The notes under the pieces are model-generated. The model searched no databases, was not told where the DNA came from, and was given only the letters and a program-made list of their open reading frames with translations. This document shows positions 49,670 to 59,476 of a DNA stretch of 64,000 nt, piece after piece. The first letter of the stretch is position 1. Every line of letters begins with the position of its first letter. Made by a program: the position numbers and the translations under genes. This DNA is from Flagellimonas aequoris (GTDB lineage: Bacteria > Bacteroidota > Bacteroidia > Flavobacteriales > Flavobacteriaceae), in the NCBI RefSeq assembly GCF_003584165.1, contig NZ_QXFJ01000009.1, positions 62,001-126,000 of the forward strand. The letters run 5' to 3'.

Positions 49670-51184
49670 ATGGAGTACTTTATCAATTGTAATTCCTCAA
49701 CTTTGGCACCGTACAATACTCCCTTGGATGAGTTACGTGCGGCCCATCTGTACCGAAGACTCGGTTTTAGTGCCTCTGTTGATACCATTAATGCTGCTGT
49801 TGGTCAATCTGCGAGCGCCCTTGTGGACAGCTTGGTCAATCAAGCGATTTCCGCACCGGTGATTCCCGCCCCTGCTTGGGCAGACTGGACCGAGGCCAAC
49901 TATCCGGCCGACGATGATCTTGCCGGGCAGATGCGAAGGGCCCAAATAGAAGAGTTTAAGACTGCTTATGGAAATGCGCTCTTGGACAACGGCCTACTGG
50001 ATCGCTTGAGTTTCTTCTGGAGCAACCATTTTGTTACCCAGTTGGAGACCTATAACTGTCCCCAGTTTCTGTATTACTATATCAATTGTCTACAGCGGAA
50101 CGCCTTGGGCAATTTTAAGACCTTTACCAGTGAAATTGGGCTTACCAGTGCCATGCTCTATTATTTGGATGGGGTAAGGAACCGAGGTAACAACCCCAAT
50201 GAGAACTATGCCCGTGAACTTTACGAGCTCTTTACCTTGGGTGAAGGCAATAACTATACCGAACAAGATATCATCGAGACCGCAAAAGCGCTTTCCGGCT
50301 ATACGGAAAGAGGTGACGAAGGTTGCACCCAAGTGACTTTCGACCCTACCGAATTCAATACGGACAATAAAACCATTTTTGGCCAGACCGGAAATTGGGG
50401 TTATGATGATGTCATCGATGTATTGTTTAACCAAAGACCGAACGAAATTGGTTGGTTCATCTGCAAGAAACTATACGAGTTTTTTGTTCATCCTGATTCT
50501 ACAGGTGACGACGGCAACGGAATAGCCCCCCAGATCATTGATGGATTGGCCCAAACCTTCATTTCCAACAATTTTGATATTGCCCCGGTAATCCGTCAGC
50601 TTTTCAAAAGCCAGCACTTCTTTGATGAGACCGCCATAGGGGTCATCATCAAGAGTCCTGCGGATATCTATTTTAACTTTATAAAGGAGACCAATTTCGC
50701 TTATGATGACATGGATGTCATCAATTTAGTGGATTCCTGTTCACTCATAGGTCAGACCTTTTTTCAACCTCCAGAAGTGGAAGGTTGGCAAAGGGACCGA
50801 ACTTGGATCAACACAAATTTTATCATTGGTCGTTGGTTGACCATGGAAGTTTACATCGATCGTTTCTTCCAAAACGATCCTGAACAGTTCAGGACATTGG
50901 CCATGGATGCTGTGGGCCCGGCCGACAGCAATACAAGTAACCCAGAAATAGTGGTAAGGGCATTGGTGGATAAGTTTACCCCAAAGGGCCTTTTGACGGA
51001 TGCCGATTTTGAAAGGGCCATGGATGCCTTCAAAATCGATGATGTACCCGAGGAATATTATTCTCCGGATTATACTCCCGGCGGTACAGGGGAATGGATG
51101 CTGCAATTAAGTGCAGAGCCTCCCACACAGGTGTATATCCTATTGCGACATTTGTCCAGAGAACCCGAATTTCAACTTAAATAA
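49670..51184 (+). CDS. DUF1800 domain protein
   Basis: The 504-residue protein belongs to DUF1800. It has AHLYRRLGFSAS near the N-terminus, RLSFFWSNHFVTQ, NENYARELYELFTLGEGN, YTEQDIIETAKALSGY and PPEVEGWQRDRTWINT. It stands before a DUF1501 gene with a gap of 9 bases; the two families nearly always occur together in Bacteroidota and Planctomycetes. Function unknown. No signal peptide is seen in this start version. Confidence 0.92.
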   Translation: MEYFINCNSSTLAPYNTPLDELRAAHLYRRLGFSASVDTINAAVGQSASALVDSLVNQAISAPVIPAPAWADWTEANYPADDDLAGQMRRAQIEEFKTAYGNALLDNGLLDRLSFFWSNHFVTQLETYNCPQFLYYYINCLQRNALGNFKTFTSEIGLTSAMLYYLDGVRNRGNNPNENYARELYELFTLGEGNNYTEQDIIETAKALSGYTERGDEGCTQVTFDPTEFNTDNKTIFGQTGNWGYDDVIDVLFNQRPNEIGWFICKKLYEFFVHPDSTGDDGNGIAPQIIDGLAQTFISNNFDIAPVIRQLFKSQHFFDETAIGVIIKSPADIYFNFIKETNFAYDDMDVINLVDSCSLIGQTFFQPPEVEGWQRDRTWINTNFIIGRWLTMEVYIDRFFQNDPEQFRTLAMDAVGPADSNTSNPEIVVRALVDKFTPKGLLTDADFERAMDAFKIDDVPEEYYSPDYTPGGTGEWMLQLSAEPPTQVYILLRHLSREPEFQLK

Positions 51185-51193
51185 CCCATCACC

Positions 51194-52906
51194 ATGTGCG
51201 ATACCCACCACACACACGATACATCCCCATACAAGGGCCTTGAACATGAAGGCCATGACCAGGAACATACCAAATGGAGCCGAAGGTCCTTTTTACAGGC
51301 CCTTGGAATTGCTGGTTCAGGTTCCATGTTCTTGGGGAGCCACCTAATTTCTGCATCTGCTCCATCACCTTTCACGGCGGCCGTGGCAGCAGCGGAGACC
51401 GACAACATTTTGATCCTGATCAGATTATCGGGAGGAAATGACGGTTTGAGTACCGTTATCCCGATCCAACAATATGATTCTTATGCCAATGCAAGGCCCA
51501 ACATCTATATTCCTGAAAGCAAGGTCCTAAAACTTACCAACGATTTTGGGGTGCCCACCTACATGAGCGCCCTGGAATCCCTTTGGGGAGACGGACAGTT
51601 CAAGGCAGTGCACGGCGTAGGATATGAAAACCAAAGTTTGTCCCACTTTACGGGATCGGACATTTTTGCCAATACCGATTTGACCACCACTGGTTTTTCG
51701 GGAGAAAACACCGGATGGATGGGTAGGCACTTTGAGGAACTCTATCCAGATTACCTCATTAACCCACCAGCGGCCCCTGCGGCCATCCAGATCGGGAATT
51801 TGGCCAACCTTATTTTCCAAGGTGAGGAAACCAACTATGCCTTTGTGACCAACAATGTGGACCAGTTGGAACAAATTGCCCAGACAGGTGCTTTTTATGA
51901 TATTGAAAATGCACCGTTCGACGATTGTATGTATGGTGACCAACTTCGCTTTTTAAGAGGGGTTGCCAATACCACTTACGAATATGCCGGAATCATCCAC
52001 GATGCCTATATGCGGGGCCAGAACCAGGTGGAATACCAAGATAACGGCTTTGCCCGTCAGTTGGCTTTATTGGCTAGATTGATCAAGGGTAATTTGGGCA
52101 CCAAGGTGTACATGATTTCCATGGGAGGATTTGATACCCATGGTAACCAACCCATCGTACATGAAAGGTTGATGTCCAACCTATCCATTGCCATCAACAA
52201 CTTTTATGAGGATATTGCCTTTACCCAACAAGACGACAAGGTATTGAGCATGACCTTCTCCGAGTTTGGTCGAAGGATTTTTGAAAACGGGTCCAACGGT
52301 ACCGATCACGGTAAGGCCGCCCCTACCCTTTTCTTCGGATCAGGGTTGAACGGAAGCGCCTTTGTGGGAGACCACCCATCCTTGGATGAACCCAATAACA
52401 GGGGTAACTTGGAATATACCATGGATTTCAGGGACCTATACGGCACCGTTTTGGCCGAGTGGTTGTGTGTACCCAGAACATCTGTAGAACAACACTTGTT
52501 GGGATACCAATACAAGGCCATCGATTTAGGATTTAGTTGTAGTGGTGAACCGTTTGACGATATCGCCATGGACAACGATCCACCTATTTTGCCAGATACC
52601 CCACCGAGTCCAGATCCAGAAAACCCAGATCCAGATATTTTGGAAGGTATCGTCCATACGCCTTACTATCCCCAATCCCGCGCACCGTATATCCATTTGG
52701 AAATGCCGGTTGCGGCCCATGTGGATATAGAACTGTTCAACATATTGGGACAGCGGGTAGGCACCATTTTCAATGAAATGGTCTTGGAAGGCGCTACCGA
52801 CATCAACATCCGTGAACGCATGCGCGACACCCTTTCCACCGGAAAATACATTTATAGGATTTCGGTGAGTGGTAAAAAAATGAGTAAATCAGTGATGATT
52901 TCCTAA
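51194..52906 (+). CDS. DUF1501 domain protein with Tat signal and T9SS-like C-terminus
   Basis: The 570-residue protein starts with a His-rich lead (residues 1-25). A twin-arginine signal, WSRRSFLQALGIAG, follows. The body is the DUF1501 (sulfatase/alkaline-phosphatase-like) domain: LIRLSGGNDGLSTVIP, SMGGFDTHGNQ, FSEFGRRIFENGSNGTDHGKA. The last 85 residues look like a T9SS type A domain (ELFNILGQRVGTIF, GKYIYRISVSG), after a Pro/Asp-rich linker. It follows the DUF1800 gene by 9 bases. Activity and substrate are unknown. Confidence 0.9.
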   Translation: MCDTHHTHDTSPYKGLEHEGHDQEHTKWSRRSFLQALGIAGSGSMFLGSHLISASAPSPFTAAVAAAETDNILILIRLSGGNDGLSTVIPIQQYDSYANARPNIYIPESKVLKLTNDFGVPTYMSALESLWGDGQFKAVHGVGYENQSLSHFTGSDIFANTDLTTTGFSGENTGWMGRHFEELYPDYLINPPAAPAAIQIGNLANLIFQGEETNYAFVTNNVDQLEQIAQTGAFYDIENAPFDDCMYGDQLRFLRGVANTTYEYAGIIHDAYMRGQNQVEYQDNGFARQLALLARLIKGNLGTKVYMISMGGFDTHGNQPIVHERLMSNLSIAINNFYEDIAFTQQDDKVLSMTFSEFGRRIFENGSNGTDHGKAAPTLFFGSGLNGSAFVGDHPSLDEPNNRGNLEYTMDFRDLYGTVLAEWLCVPRTSVEQHLLGYQYKAIDLGFSCSGEPFDDIAMDNDPPILPDTPPSPDPENPDPDILEGIVHTPYYPQSRAPYIHLEMPVAAHVDIELFNILGQRVGTIFNEMVLEGATDINIRERMRDTLSTGKYIYRISVSGKKMSKSVMIS

Positions 52907-53022
52907 AGAAGCGGGACACTTTGTCATCTATTTTCGGATACCTTCGAGAATGCACCCCACACCCCAATACGGGTCGCATTTTCGGAGGTTTCCTTTTTTA
53001 TGACCGATCCCGCTAAATTCAG

Positions 53023-53030
53023 TATTTTTG
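53023..53030 (+). promoter_or_regulatory. -7 box of metG
   Basis: TATTTTTG matches TAnnTTTG, 20 bases before the ATG at 53051. Confidence 0.6.
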
Positions 53031-53050
53031 GGGCCTAATTTAAAGATTTC

Positions 53051-55156
53051 ATGGCCCAGCATACCAATCCTTCAAGATATACCATTACCGCAGCCCTTCC
53101 CTACACCAATGGCCCCATTCATATTGGGCATTTGGCCGGGGTTTATGTTCCTGCGGATATCTATTCCCGCTATTTAAGACTCAAGGGCAACAATGTGGCC
53201 TTTGTGTGTGGGAGCGATGAACACGGGGTGGCCATTTCCATGAAGGCCAAAAAGGAAGGGGTGACCCCAAAGGAAATCATAGACAAGTACCACGGCATCA
53301 TCAAAAAATCCTTCGCCGATTTTGGTATTTCGTTCGATAATTATTCTCGGACTTCTGCAGAAGTACATCATAAAACAGCATCCGATTTTTTTGTGAAACT
53401 GTACGAACAAGGTGATTTTATTGAAGAGGAAACCGAACAATTGTACGACGATGAGGCCAAACAATTTTTGGCAGACCGCTTTGTCGTCGGAACTTGCCCC
53501 AAATGCGGCAACGAGGAAGCGTATGGTGATCAGTGTGAACGCTGCGGGTCTTCGTTGAACGCTACGGATCTCATCAACCCAAAATCGACCATCACGGGAA
53601 CAATACCCTCCCTAAAAAAGACCAAACATTGGTTTTTGCCTTTAGATCGATATGAAGGATTTTTAAAAGAATGGATACTGGAAGGACATAAGTCCGATTG
53701 GAAACCCAACGTATATGGCCAATGCAAATCCTGGATCGATGACGGTTTAAAGCCTCGTGCGGTGACCCGTGACCTCGACTGGGGTATTCCCGTACCTGTT
53801 GAAGGAGGTGAAGGCAAAGTGCTTTATGTGTGGTTCGATGCCCCCATTGGTTACATTTCGTCTACCAAGGAATGGGCCGAACGGGAAGGCAAGGATTGGG
53901 AACCTTATTGGAAAAGCAAGGACACCAAATTGGTCCATTTTATCGGGAAGGACAACATCGTCTTCCATTGTATCATCTTCCCAAGTATGCTAAAGGCACA
54001 TGGCGACTTTATTTTACCTGAAAACGTTCCTGCCAACGAATTCCTGAACCTGGAAGGCAACAAATTGTCCACCTCCAAGAACTGGGCAGTGTGGTTGCAC
54101 GAGTATTTGGAGGAATTCCCGGATATGCAGGATGTGCTTCGTTATGCCTTGACGGCCAATGCCCCCGAAACGAAGGACAATGATTTTACCTGGAAGGATT
54201 ATCAGGCACGAAACAACAACGAATTAGTGGCCATTTTTGGCAATTTTGTGAACCGCGTTGCGGTACTGACCCATAAATATTACAACGGGGTGGTTCCAAC
54301 GCCAAACGCCTTTTCTGAAGTGGATATTGAAACTTTGGAGGCCCTGAAGGGATTTCCTGAAATCTTGTCCAACTCTTTGGAGCGTTACCGTTTCCGTGAA
54401 GGCAGTCAGGAACTGATGAACCTGGCACGTTTGGGCAACAAGTACCTGGCCGATGAAGAGCCCTGGAAACTCATCAAAACAGATGAGGAGCGGGTAAAGA
54501 CCATCATGTATGTAGCGCTTCAGATCGCAACAGGACTTGCCGTGTTGAGCGAACCGTTTTTACCGTTTACCTCAAAGAAGTTAAAAGGGATTCTTCGCAT
54601 TGCTCAGAATGACCAAAACAGTGTCATTTCGAGCGCAGTCGAGAAATCTATTGGTTGGGATGATATTTCTTCAGAAGACATCTTACTCCCTGCCGGACAC
54701 ACCATCAACCCAAGTGAACTGCTCTTCCGAAAGATTGAGGATGCCGAGATACAACAACAATTGGACAAACTGGAAGCCACTAAAAAATCGAACGCACAAA
54801 TGGAAAAAGAAGTAGCACCACAAAAAGACATCATCACCTACGATGATTTTGCCAAGATGGATATGCGCGTGGGCACCATTGTGGAAGCGGAAAAAATGCC
54901 CAAGGCCAACAAGCTGCTGGTATTGAAAATCGATACGGGTCTGGATACCCGAACCATTGTTTCCGGTATTGCCGAAAGTTTTAAACCAGAAGAAATCATC
55001 GGTAAAAAAGTGACTGTTTTGGTGAACTTGGCCCCAAGAAAACTACGTGGTGTGGAAAGCGAGGGCATGATCTTGATGACGGAAAACCAAGAGGGAAAAC
55101 TCGTTTTTATGAATCCCGATGAGGATGGGGTCGGGAATGGTGAAACCATCAATTGA
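53051..55156 (+). CDS. metG: Methionine--tRNA ligase
   Basis: MetG charges initiator and elongator tRNA-Met. The 701-residue protein has the HIGH motif at H24-H27 and the zinc knuckle [18 protein letters not shown]. It also has the KLSTS signature near residues 338-342 (the KMSKS equivalent), an anticodon-binding helical domain, and a C-terminal EMAP-type tRNA-binding domain (about 597-701). Residues 513-533 are coded by a palindromic repeat that is typical of intergenic DNA here, inserted in frame between anticodon-domain helices. The gene has its own promoter box. Confidence 0.97.
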   Translation: MAQHTNPSRYTITAALPYTNGPIHIGHLAGVYVPADIYSRYLRLKGNNVAFVCGSDEHGVAISMKAKKEGVTPKEIIDKYHGIIKKSFADFGISFDNYSRTSAEVHHKTASDFFVKLYEQGDFIEEETEQLYDDEAKQFLADRFVVGTCPKCGNEEAYGDQCERCGSSLNATDLINPKSTITGTIPSLKKTKHWFLPLDRYEGFLKEWILEGHKSDWKPNVYGQCKSWIDDGLKPRAVTRDLDWGIPVPVEGGEGKVLYVWFDAPIGYISSTKEWAEREGKDWEPYWKSKDTKLVHFIGKDNIVFHCIIFPSMLKAHGDFILPENVPANEFLNLEGNKLSTSKNWAVWLHEYLEEFPDMQDVLRYALTANAPETKDNDFTWKDYQARNNNELVAIFGNFVNRVAVLTHKYYNGVVPTPNAFSEVDIETLEALKGFPEILSNSLERYRFREGSQELMNLARLGNKYLADEEPWKLIKTDEERVKTIMYVALQIATGLAVLSEPFLPFTSKKLKGILRIAQNDQNSVISSAVEKSIGWDDISSEDILLPAGHTINPSELLFRKIEDAEIQQQLDKLEATKKSNAQMEKEVAPQKDIITYDDFAKMDMRVGTIVEAEKMPKANKLLVLKIDTGLDTRTIVSGIAESFKPEEIIGKKVTVLVNLAPRKLRGVESEGMILMTENQEGKLVFMNPDEDGVGNGETIN
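54587..54649 (+). repeat. Palindromic repeat inside the metG coding sequence
   Basis: GGATTCTTCGCATTGCTCAG-AATGACC (54588-54614) and GTCATTTCGAGCG-CAGTCGAGAAATC (54623-54648) are the two halves of the repeat blocks seen at 41105 and 46168. The 63 bases are 21 codons, giving [16 protein letters not shown] and AVEKS. The reading frame is kept and no stop arises. Confidence 0.85.
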
Positions 55157-55241
55157 CATAAAAAACAATAACGTTTTATAACCTCTTTCAAAAACCCCAA
55201 GAACAAGAAAGAGGTCTAACCTACTTAACATTTAAAAGAAA

Positions 55242-57365
55242 ATGCAACTCGTACCCTATATCGTACAACACACCCAATTACCGGAAAAAAGTGTGGAGAA
55301 TACCGTGGCACTTTTGAACGAGGATTGTACCATTCCGTTTATTTCGCGATATCGAAAGGAACGCACTGGAAATTTGGATGAAGTCCAAATCGGCGCCATT
55401 GTGCAGTATAAGAACCAGTTTGAGGCCCTGGAAAAAAGAAAAGCGGCCATCATCAAGGCGGTGGAAGAACAGGGAGCCCTCACTCCGGACCTCAAGGCCA
55501 AGTTTTTGGGCTGTATGGACCTGACCAGTCTGGAAGACCTGTATTTACCTTTCAAAAAGAGTAAAAAGACAAAAGCGGAAACCGCCCGTAAAAATGGGCT
55601 GGAACCCTTGGCGAAAATCATCATGGCACAAAACGCGGATGAAATCGAATTTATCGCCTCCAGATATTTGAGCAAGGAAGTCCAAAATGAAGATGAAGCC
55701 TTAGAAGGCGCCCGCCACATCATAGCCGAATGGATCAACGAACGGGGCGATATCCGCAATCAATTGCGCAGCCAATTGGAGCGACATGCCTTGATTACGA
55801 CCAAAGTCATAAAAACTAAAAAAGAGGACGAAAAAGCCCAAAAATTCCAAGATTATTTTGACTGGAGCGAACCTTTGGACCGCTGCCCCTCACACCGATT
55901 TTTGGCCATCATGAGAGCGGAAAAGGAAGGATTCATCCGGGTGAAAATCGAAATTGATGAAGAAAGGGCCCTTCAGAATATGGAAAGGCGCTTAATCAAA
56001 TCGAACAACGCCTGTGCCGAACAAATCGAAATGGCCATCGCCGATGCCTACAAAAGGCTTTTGTTTCCTTCCCTTTCCAACGAACTTTTAAACGTTGCCA
56101 AAGAGAAGGCCGACTTGGCCGCCATTCAAGTGTTCTCCAAAAACCTAAAGCAATTACTGTTGGGTGCGCCTTTGGGCGAAAAACGCATTCTCGCCATCGA
56201 CCCTGGGTTCCGGACGGGGTGTAAAGTGGTCTGCCTGGATGAACAGGGCGACTTAAAACACAACGAAACCATCTATCCCCATGCGCCACAAAATGACCGA
56301 ACTGGGGCCATCAAAAAAATAAGTTCTTTGGTGGATGCCTATAAAATCGAGGCCATTGCCATAGGAAATGGGACCGCATCGCGCGAAACCGAGCAATTGA
56401 TCAAACGCATTACTTTTAAAAAGCCCCTTGAAGTATTCGTGGTGAGCGAAGCAGGGGCCTCCATTTATTCGGCTTCCAAGATTGCCCGGGATGAGTTTCC
56501 CAATTATGATGTTACGGTACGGGGAGCGGTTTCTATTGGTCGCCGATTGGCCGATCCATTGGCCGAACTGGTAAAAATCGATGCCAAATCCATTGGGGTG
56601 GGGCAATACCAGCACGATGTGGACCAAACCCAATTGAAATCCTCCTTGGACACGGTAGTGGAAAGTTGTGTGAACGCCGTAGGCGTCAACATCAATACGG
56701 CCAGTGTTCCCTTACTCAGTTATGTTTCGGGTATTGGTCCCAAATTGGCCGAAAACATTGTGGCCCATCGCAATGAAAATGGAGCTTTCAAAAACAGGGA
56801 TGAAATTAAAAAAGTGGCCCGTTTGGGCGGTAAGGCCTTTGAACAGAGTGCCGGCTTTTTGCGCATCAAAAATGGCGATAATCCTTTGGATGACTCGTCG
56901 GTACACCCTGAAAGTTACAATCTGGTGGCCAAAATGGCCAAGGATCAAAAAATTCCACTTCAGGAAATCGTTGGGAACAAGGCCGCCCTGCAGCGCATCG
57001 ACCTAAAATCCTATTGTACGGAAACCATTGGAATGCCCACTTTGGAAGATATTGTAAAAGAGCTGGAAAAGCCAGGTTTGGATGTGAGGGAAAAAGCCAA
57101 GGTGTTCACGTTTGACCAGAACATCAGGGAAATTACAGATTTGAGACAAGGGCAATTGCTGCCCGGTATCGTGAACAACATCACCAACTTTGGATGCTTT
57201 GTAGATGTTGGGATCAAGGAAAGTGGTCTGATCCATATTTCCAACCTATCCGATACATTTGTAAAGGATGTCAATGAACATGTAAGCCTTCATCAACAAG
57301 TGATCGTTAAGGTGTTGGATGTGGATGTCCCCAGAAAACGGATCCAGTTGGCGCTGCACAAATAA
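55242..57365 (+). CDS. tex: Tex-family RNA-binding transcription accessory protein
   Basis: The 707-residue protein has the Tex layout: an N-terminal HTH bundle (about 1-190) and a YqgF/RNase H-like domain (about 315-440, LAIDPGFRTGCKVVCLDEQG). Helix-hairpin-helix repeats follow (LLSYVSGIGPKLAENIVAHRNENG). A C-terminal S1 domain ends it (about 640-705: GIVNNITNFGCFVDVGIKESGLIHIS). Tex binds nucleic acids and affects transcription; its exact role is unsettled. Confidence 0.96.
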   Translation: MQLVPYIVQHTQLPEKSVENTVALLNEDCTIPFISRYRKERTGNLDEVQIGAIVQYKNQFEALEKRKAAIIKAVEEQGALTPDLKAKFLGCMDLTSLEDLYLPFKKSKKTKAETARKNGLEPLAKIIMAQNADEIEFIASRYLSKEVQNEDEALEGARHIIAEWINERGDIRNQLRSQLERHALITTKVIKTKKEDEKAQKFQDYFDWSEPLDRCPSHRFLAIMRAEKEGFIRVKIEIDEERALQNMERRLIKSNNACAEQIEMAIADAYKRLLFPSLSNELLNVAKEKADLAAIQVFSKNLKQLLLGAPLGEKRILAIDPGFRTGCKVVCLDEQGDLKHNETIYPHAPQNDRTGAIKKISSLVDAYKIEAIAIGNGTASRETEQLIKRITFKKPLEVFVVSEAGASIYSASKIARDEFPNYDVTVRGAVSIGRRLADPLAELVKIDAKSIGVGQYQHDVDQTQLKSSLDTVVESCVNAVGVNINTASVPLLSYVSGIGPKLAENIVAHRNENGAFKNRDEIKKVARLGGKAFEQSAGFLRIKNGDNPLDDSSVHPESYNLVAKMAKDQKIPLQEIVGNKAALQRIDLKSYCTETIGMPTLEDIVKELEKPGLDVREKAKVFTFDQNIREITDLRQGQLLPGIVNNITNFGCFVDVGIKESGLIHISNLSDTFVKDVNEHVSLHQQVIVKVLDVDVPRKRIQLALHK

Positions 57366-57373
57366 CTTTTTAC

Positions 57374-58276
57374 ATGCTCAAGATTGCCTATCATCCCATC
57401 TACAAACATCATTTACCGGATGGGCACCGTTTCCCCATGGCCAAATATGAGTTACTGCCCCAACAATTGCTGCATGAAGGAACTTGTGGCGAGGAAAACT
57501 TTTTTGAACCCTCCATTGCCGATGATGAGCACATTTTAGCCGTGCATGCTGAAGGGTATTACCGCGATTTGTTGAACCTGGAGATTCTTCCAAAAGAAGC
57601 CAGAAAAATAGGGTTTCCCCTGAGTAAAGAACTGGTTCTCCGGGAACACATCATTGCCGATGGCACCATAAAAGGATGCGAATTCGCCCTGGAACATGGC
57701 ATCGCCATGAACATTGCCGGGGGCACGCACCATGCCTATTCCAATCGAGGGGAAGCTTTTTGTATGTTGAACGACCAAGCCATCGGTGCCCGATACTTAC
57801 AGCGTAACAAGCAGATTAACAACATCTTGATCGTAGACTTGGATGTGCACCAAGGGAACGGAACCGCTGAAATTTTTCAGACCGACCGTTCTGTTTTTAC
57901 TTTTTCCATGCATGGAAAGGGCAATTATCCTTTTAAAAAGGAAGTTTCTGATTTGGACATTGCTTTGGAGAAGGGCACTACGGACCAGGAGTATCTTTCC
58001 ATCCTTAAAAACACCTTCCCTTCGTTGATCAAGAAGGTACAACCCGAATTTATCTTTTATCTCTGTGGGGTCGATGTTTTGGAAACGGACAAACTGGGCA
58101 CCCTTTCCCTTTCTTTGGAAGGATGCAAGGAACGGGACCGATTTGTATTGCAAACCTGCCACGATGCCAACATTCCTGTGCAGTGTAGCATGGGTGGCGG
58201 GTATTCGCCTGAAATCAAGATTATTGTAGAGGCCCATGCAAACACCTTTCGTTTGGCACAGGATATTTATGCGTAA
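57374..58276 (+). CDS. Histone deacetylase-family (class II-like) protein
   Basis: The 300-residue protein has the arginase/deacetylase fold: GGTHHAYSNRGEAFCMLND (active-site His pair), LIVDLDVHQGNGTAEIF (zinc-binding Asp and His), and YLCGVDVLETDKLG with the second Asp. GGGYSPE is near the end. Bacterial members remove acetyl groups from acetoin-related, polyamine or lysine substrates. It begins 8 bases after tex and may be cotranscribed with it. Confidence 0.92.
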   Translation: MLKIAYHPIYKHHLPDGHRFPMAKYELLPQQLLHEGTCGEENFFEPSIADDEHILAVHAEGYYRDLLNLEILPKEARKIGFPLSKELVLREHIIADGTIKGCEFALEHGIAMNIAGGTHHAYSNRGEAFCMLNDQAIGARYLQRNKQINNILIVDLDVHQGNGTAEIFQTDRSVFTFSMHGKGNYPFKKEVSDLDIALEKGTTDQEYLSILKNTFPSLIKKVQPEFIFYLCGVDVLETDKLGTLSLSLEGCKERDRFVLQTCHDANIPVQCSMGGGYSPEIKIIVEAHANTFRLAQDIYA

Positions 58277-58281
58277 TTTTG
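58274..58281 (+). promoter_or_regulatory. -7 box of the PAP2 gene
   Basis: TAATTTTG matches TAnnTTTG. It overlaps the stop codon of the deacetylase gene and lies 22 bases before the ATG at 58304. Confidence 0.5.
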
Positions 58282-58303
58282 CCTATCCTAGCTTTCAACC
58301 TTG

Positions 58304-59131
58304 ATGAGAATATTAAAATACCTGTTTGTCTTGATGATGGCCTATCCCATGTTTGGCCAAGAAAAGGAAACCAACCTCTGGAACGATTTCACCTATGACA
58401 TCGGGAATATTTTTGGCGGAGTAGGCTATGCCTATTCCAGACCCTTTCACTGGCAAGGGAACGATTGGGCCAATTTAGGATATTTGACAGGAGGCACCCT
58501 TTTATTGGCCACCGTGGATGATGAAGTGAACCATTGGAAAAATGGGTTTAGGGAAGATATCCCCAATTTGGTTATCGATTATGGAAACGAATACGGAAGC
58601 CCAGAGAACAATTACATGCTGACTGGCGGGGTGTATCTGGCAGGATTGTTCACCAAAAACGAGAAATTGAGGAGAACCGGGGTCTTGTTGATTTCCTCGG
58701 CAACCGCTGGCGGATTTTTGCAGCAAGTGAGCAAACGTATCATTGGGCGGGCCAGACCTAAAAGTGGGGAAAGCTCGGATACGTTTGATCCCTTCCACCT
58801 GAACCGCGTCTACAATTATGATTCGTTTCCTTCGGGTCATGCCATGCTGGCCTTCAGTAATGCCTATGCCATTGCAAAGCAATTCCGAAGTCCTTGGGTA
58901 AAGGCCGGAATTTATACAGTTGGGTTGATCCCCGGTTTTGTTCGGGTGGTGGATGACTTCCATTGGTTTTCCGATGTGGCCTTCAGCACGGTGCTCAGTA
59001 TTTTCATTGTGGAATCCATTGACCGGTATCTGGATTCGAAATATGATGAAAAGTATAACAACAATACCAAACAGGTCAGTTGGAACCTTTCCTTCGGCCC
59101 CAATACGATGGGTGTATCCCTTCGGTTTTAA
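58304..59131 (+). CDS. PAP2-family phosphatase, exported
   Basis: The 275-residue protein has a signal peptide or anchor (1-18) and the three phosphatase motifs: KRIIGRARP, FPSGHAMLAF, and RVVDDFHWFSDVAFSTV. Family members act on phosphatidic acid, undecaprenyl pyrophosphate or other lipid phosphates at the membrane. Its predicted membrane segments are few, so a periplasmic or outer-membrane place is possible. I prefer the ATG at 58304 to the TTG one codon earlier. Confidence 0.9.
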   Translation: MRILKYLFVLMMAYPMFGQEKETNLWNDFTYDIGNIFGGVGYAYSRPFHWQGNDWANLGYLTGGTLLLATVDDEVNHWKNGFREDIPNLVIDYGNEYGSPENNYMLTGGVYLAGLFTKNEKLRRTGVLLISSATAGGFLQQVSKRIIGRARPKSGESSDTFDPFHLNRVYNYDSFPSGHAMLAFSNAYAIAKQFRSPWVKAGIYTVGLIPGFVRVVDDFHWFSDVAFSTVLSIFIVESIDRYLDSKYDEKYNNNTKQVSWNLSFGPNTMGVSLRF

Positions 59132-59182
59132 TCCAAGCTAAACTATAGTGTTAATTATTTATTTAGATTGAATTAAAATAAT

Positions 59183-59190
59183 TAGTTTTG
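59183..59190 (+). promoter_or_regulatory. -7 box of the small Cys/Lys-rich gene
   Basis: TAGTTTTG matches TAnnTTTG, 19 bases before the ATG at 59209. It lies inside the longer frame that opens at 59188, so it decides for the later start. Confidence 0.55.
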
Positions 59191-59208
59191 CCTTCTCTAC
59201 TCCAAGTG

Positions 59209-59373
59209 ATGGGTAAAAAGAAGAAGGAAAAAAAGAAACTCAAAAAAGCATTGTTGAAGAATTTGTCCAACCAAGGCAAATTGAAATCCAAATGCTGTGA
59301 AAAATTCAAAAAAGGGGAAAGCAAACGTTGTTCCAAATGTCCTTGTTTTGACCTTTTGAAGAAAGTGGCCTAG
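59209..59373 (+). CDS. Small Lys/Cys-rich protein, possible metal-binding
   Basis: This 54-residue protein begins MGKKKKEKKKLKKALL, is strongly basic, and carries six Cys in its second half (KCCEKF, then RCSKCPC). The Cys spacing suggests a zinc or other metal knuckle; with so many lysines, binding to nucleic acid or ribosomes is possible. I know no named family. A promoter box of its own and a clean start argue that it is real. Confidence 0.72.
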   Translation: MGKKKKEKKKLKKALLKNLSNQGKLKSKCCEKFKKGESKRCSKCPCFDLLKKVA

Positions 59374-59476
59374 CCTCTTCCCCACCTCCACTACTTCTAT
59401 TCCATCCCTTTTCCTGGTTGTCCCATTTCCCAAGCTCCCGATTATGTTCTATTTTAGGGACAAATTAAAAACCATC

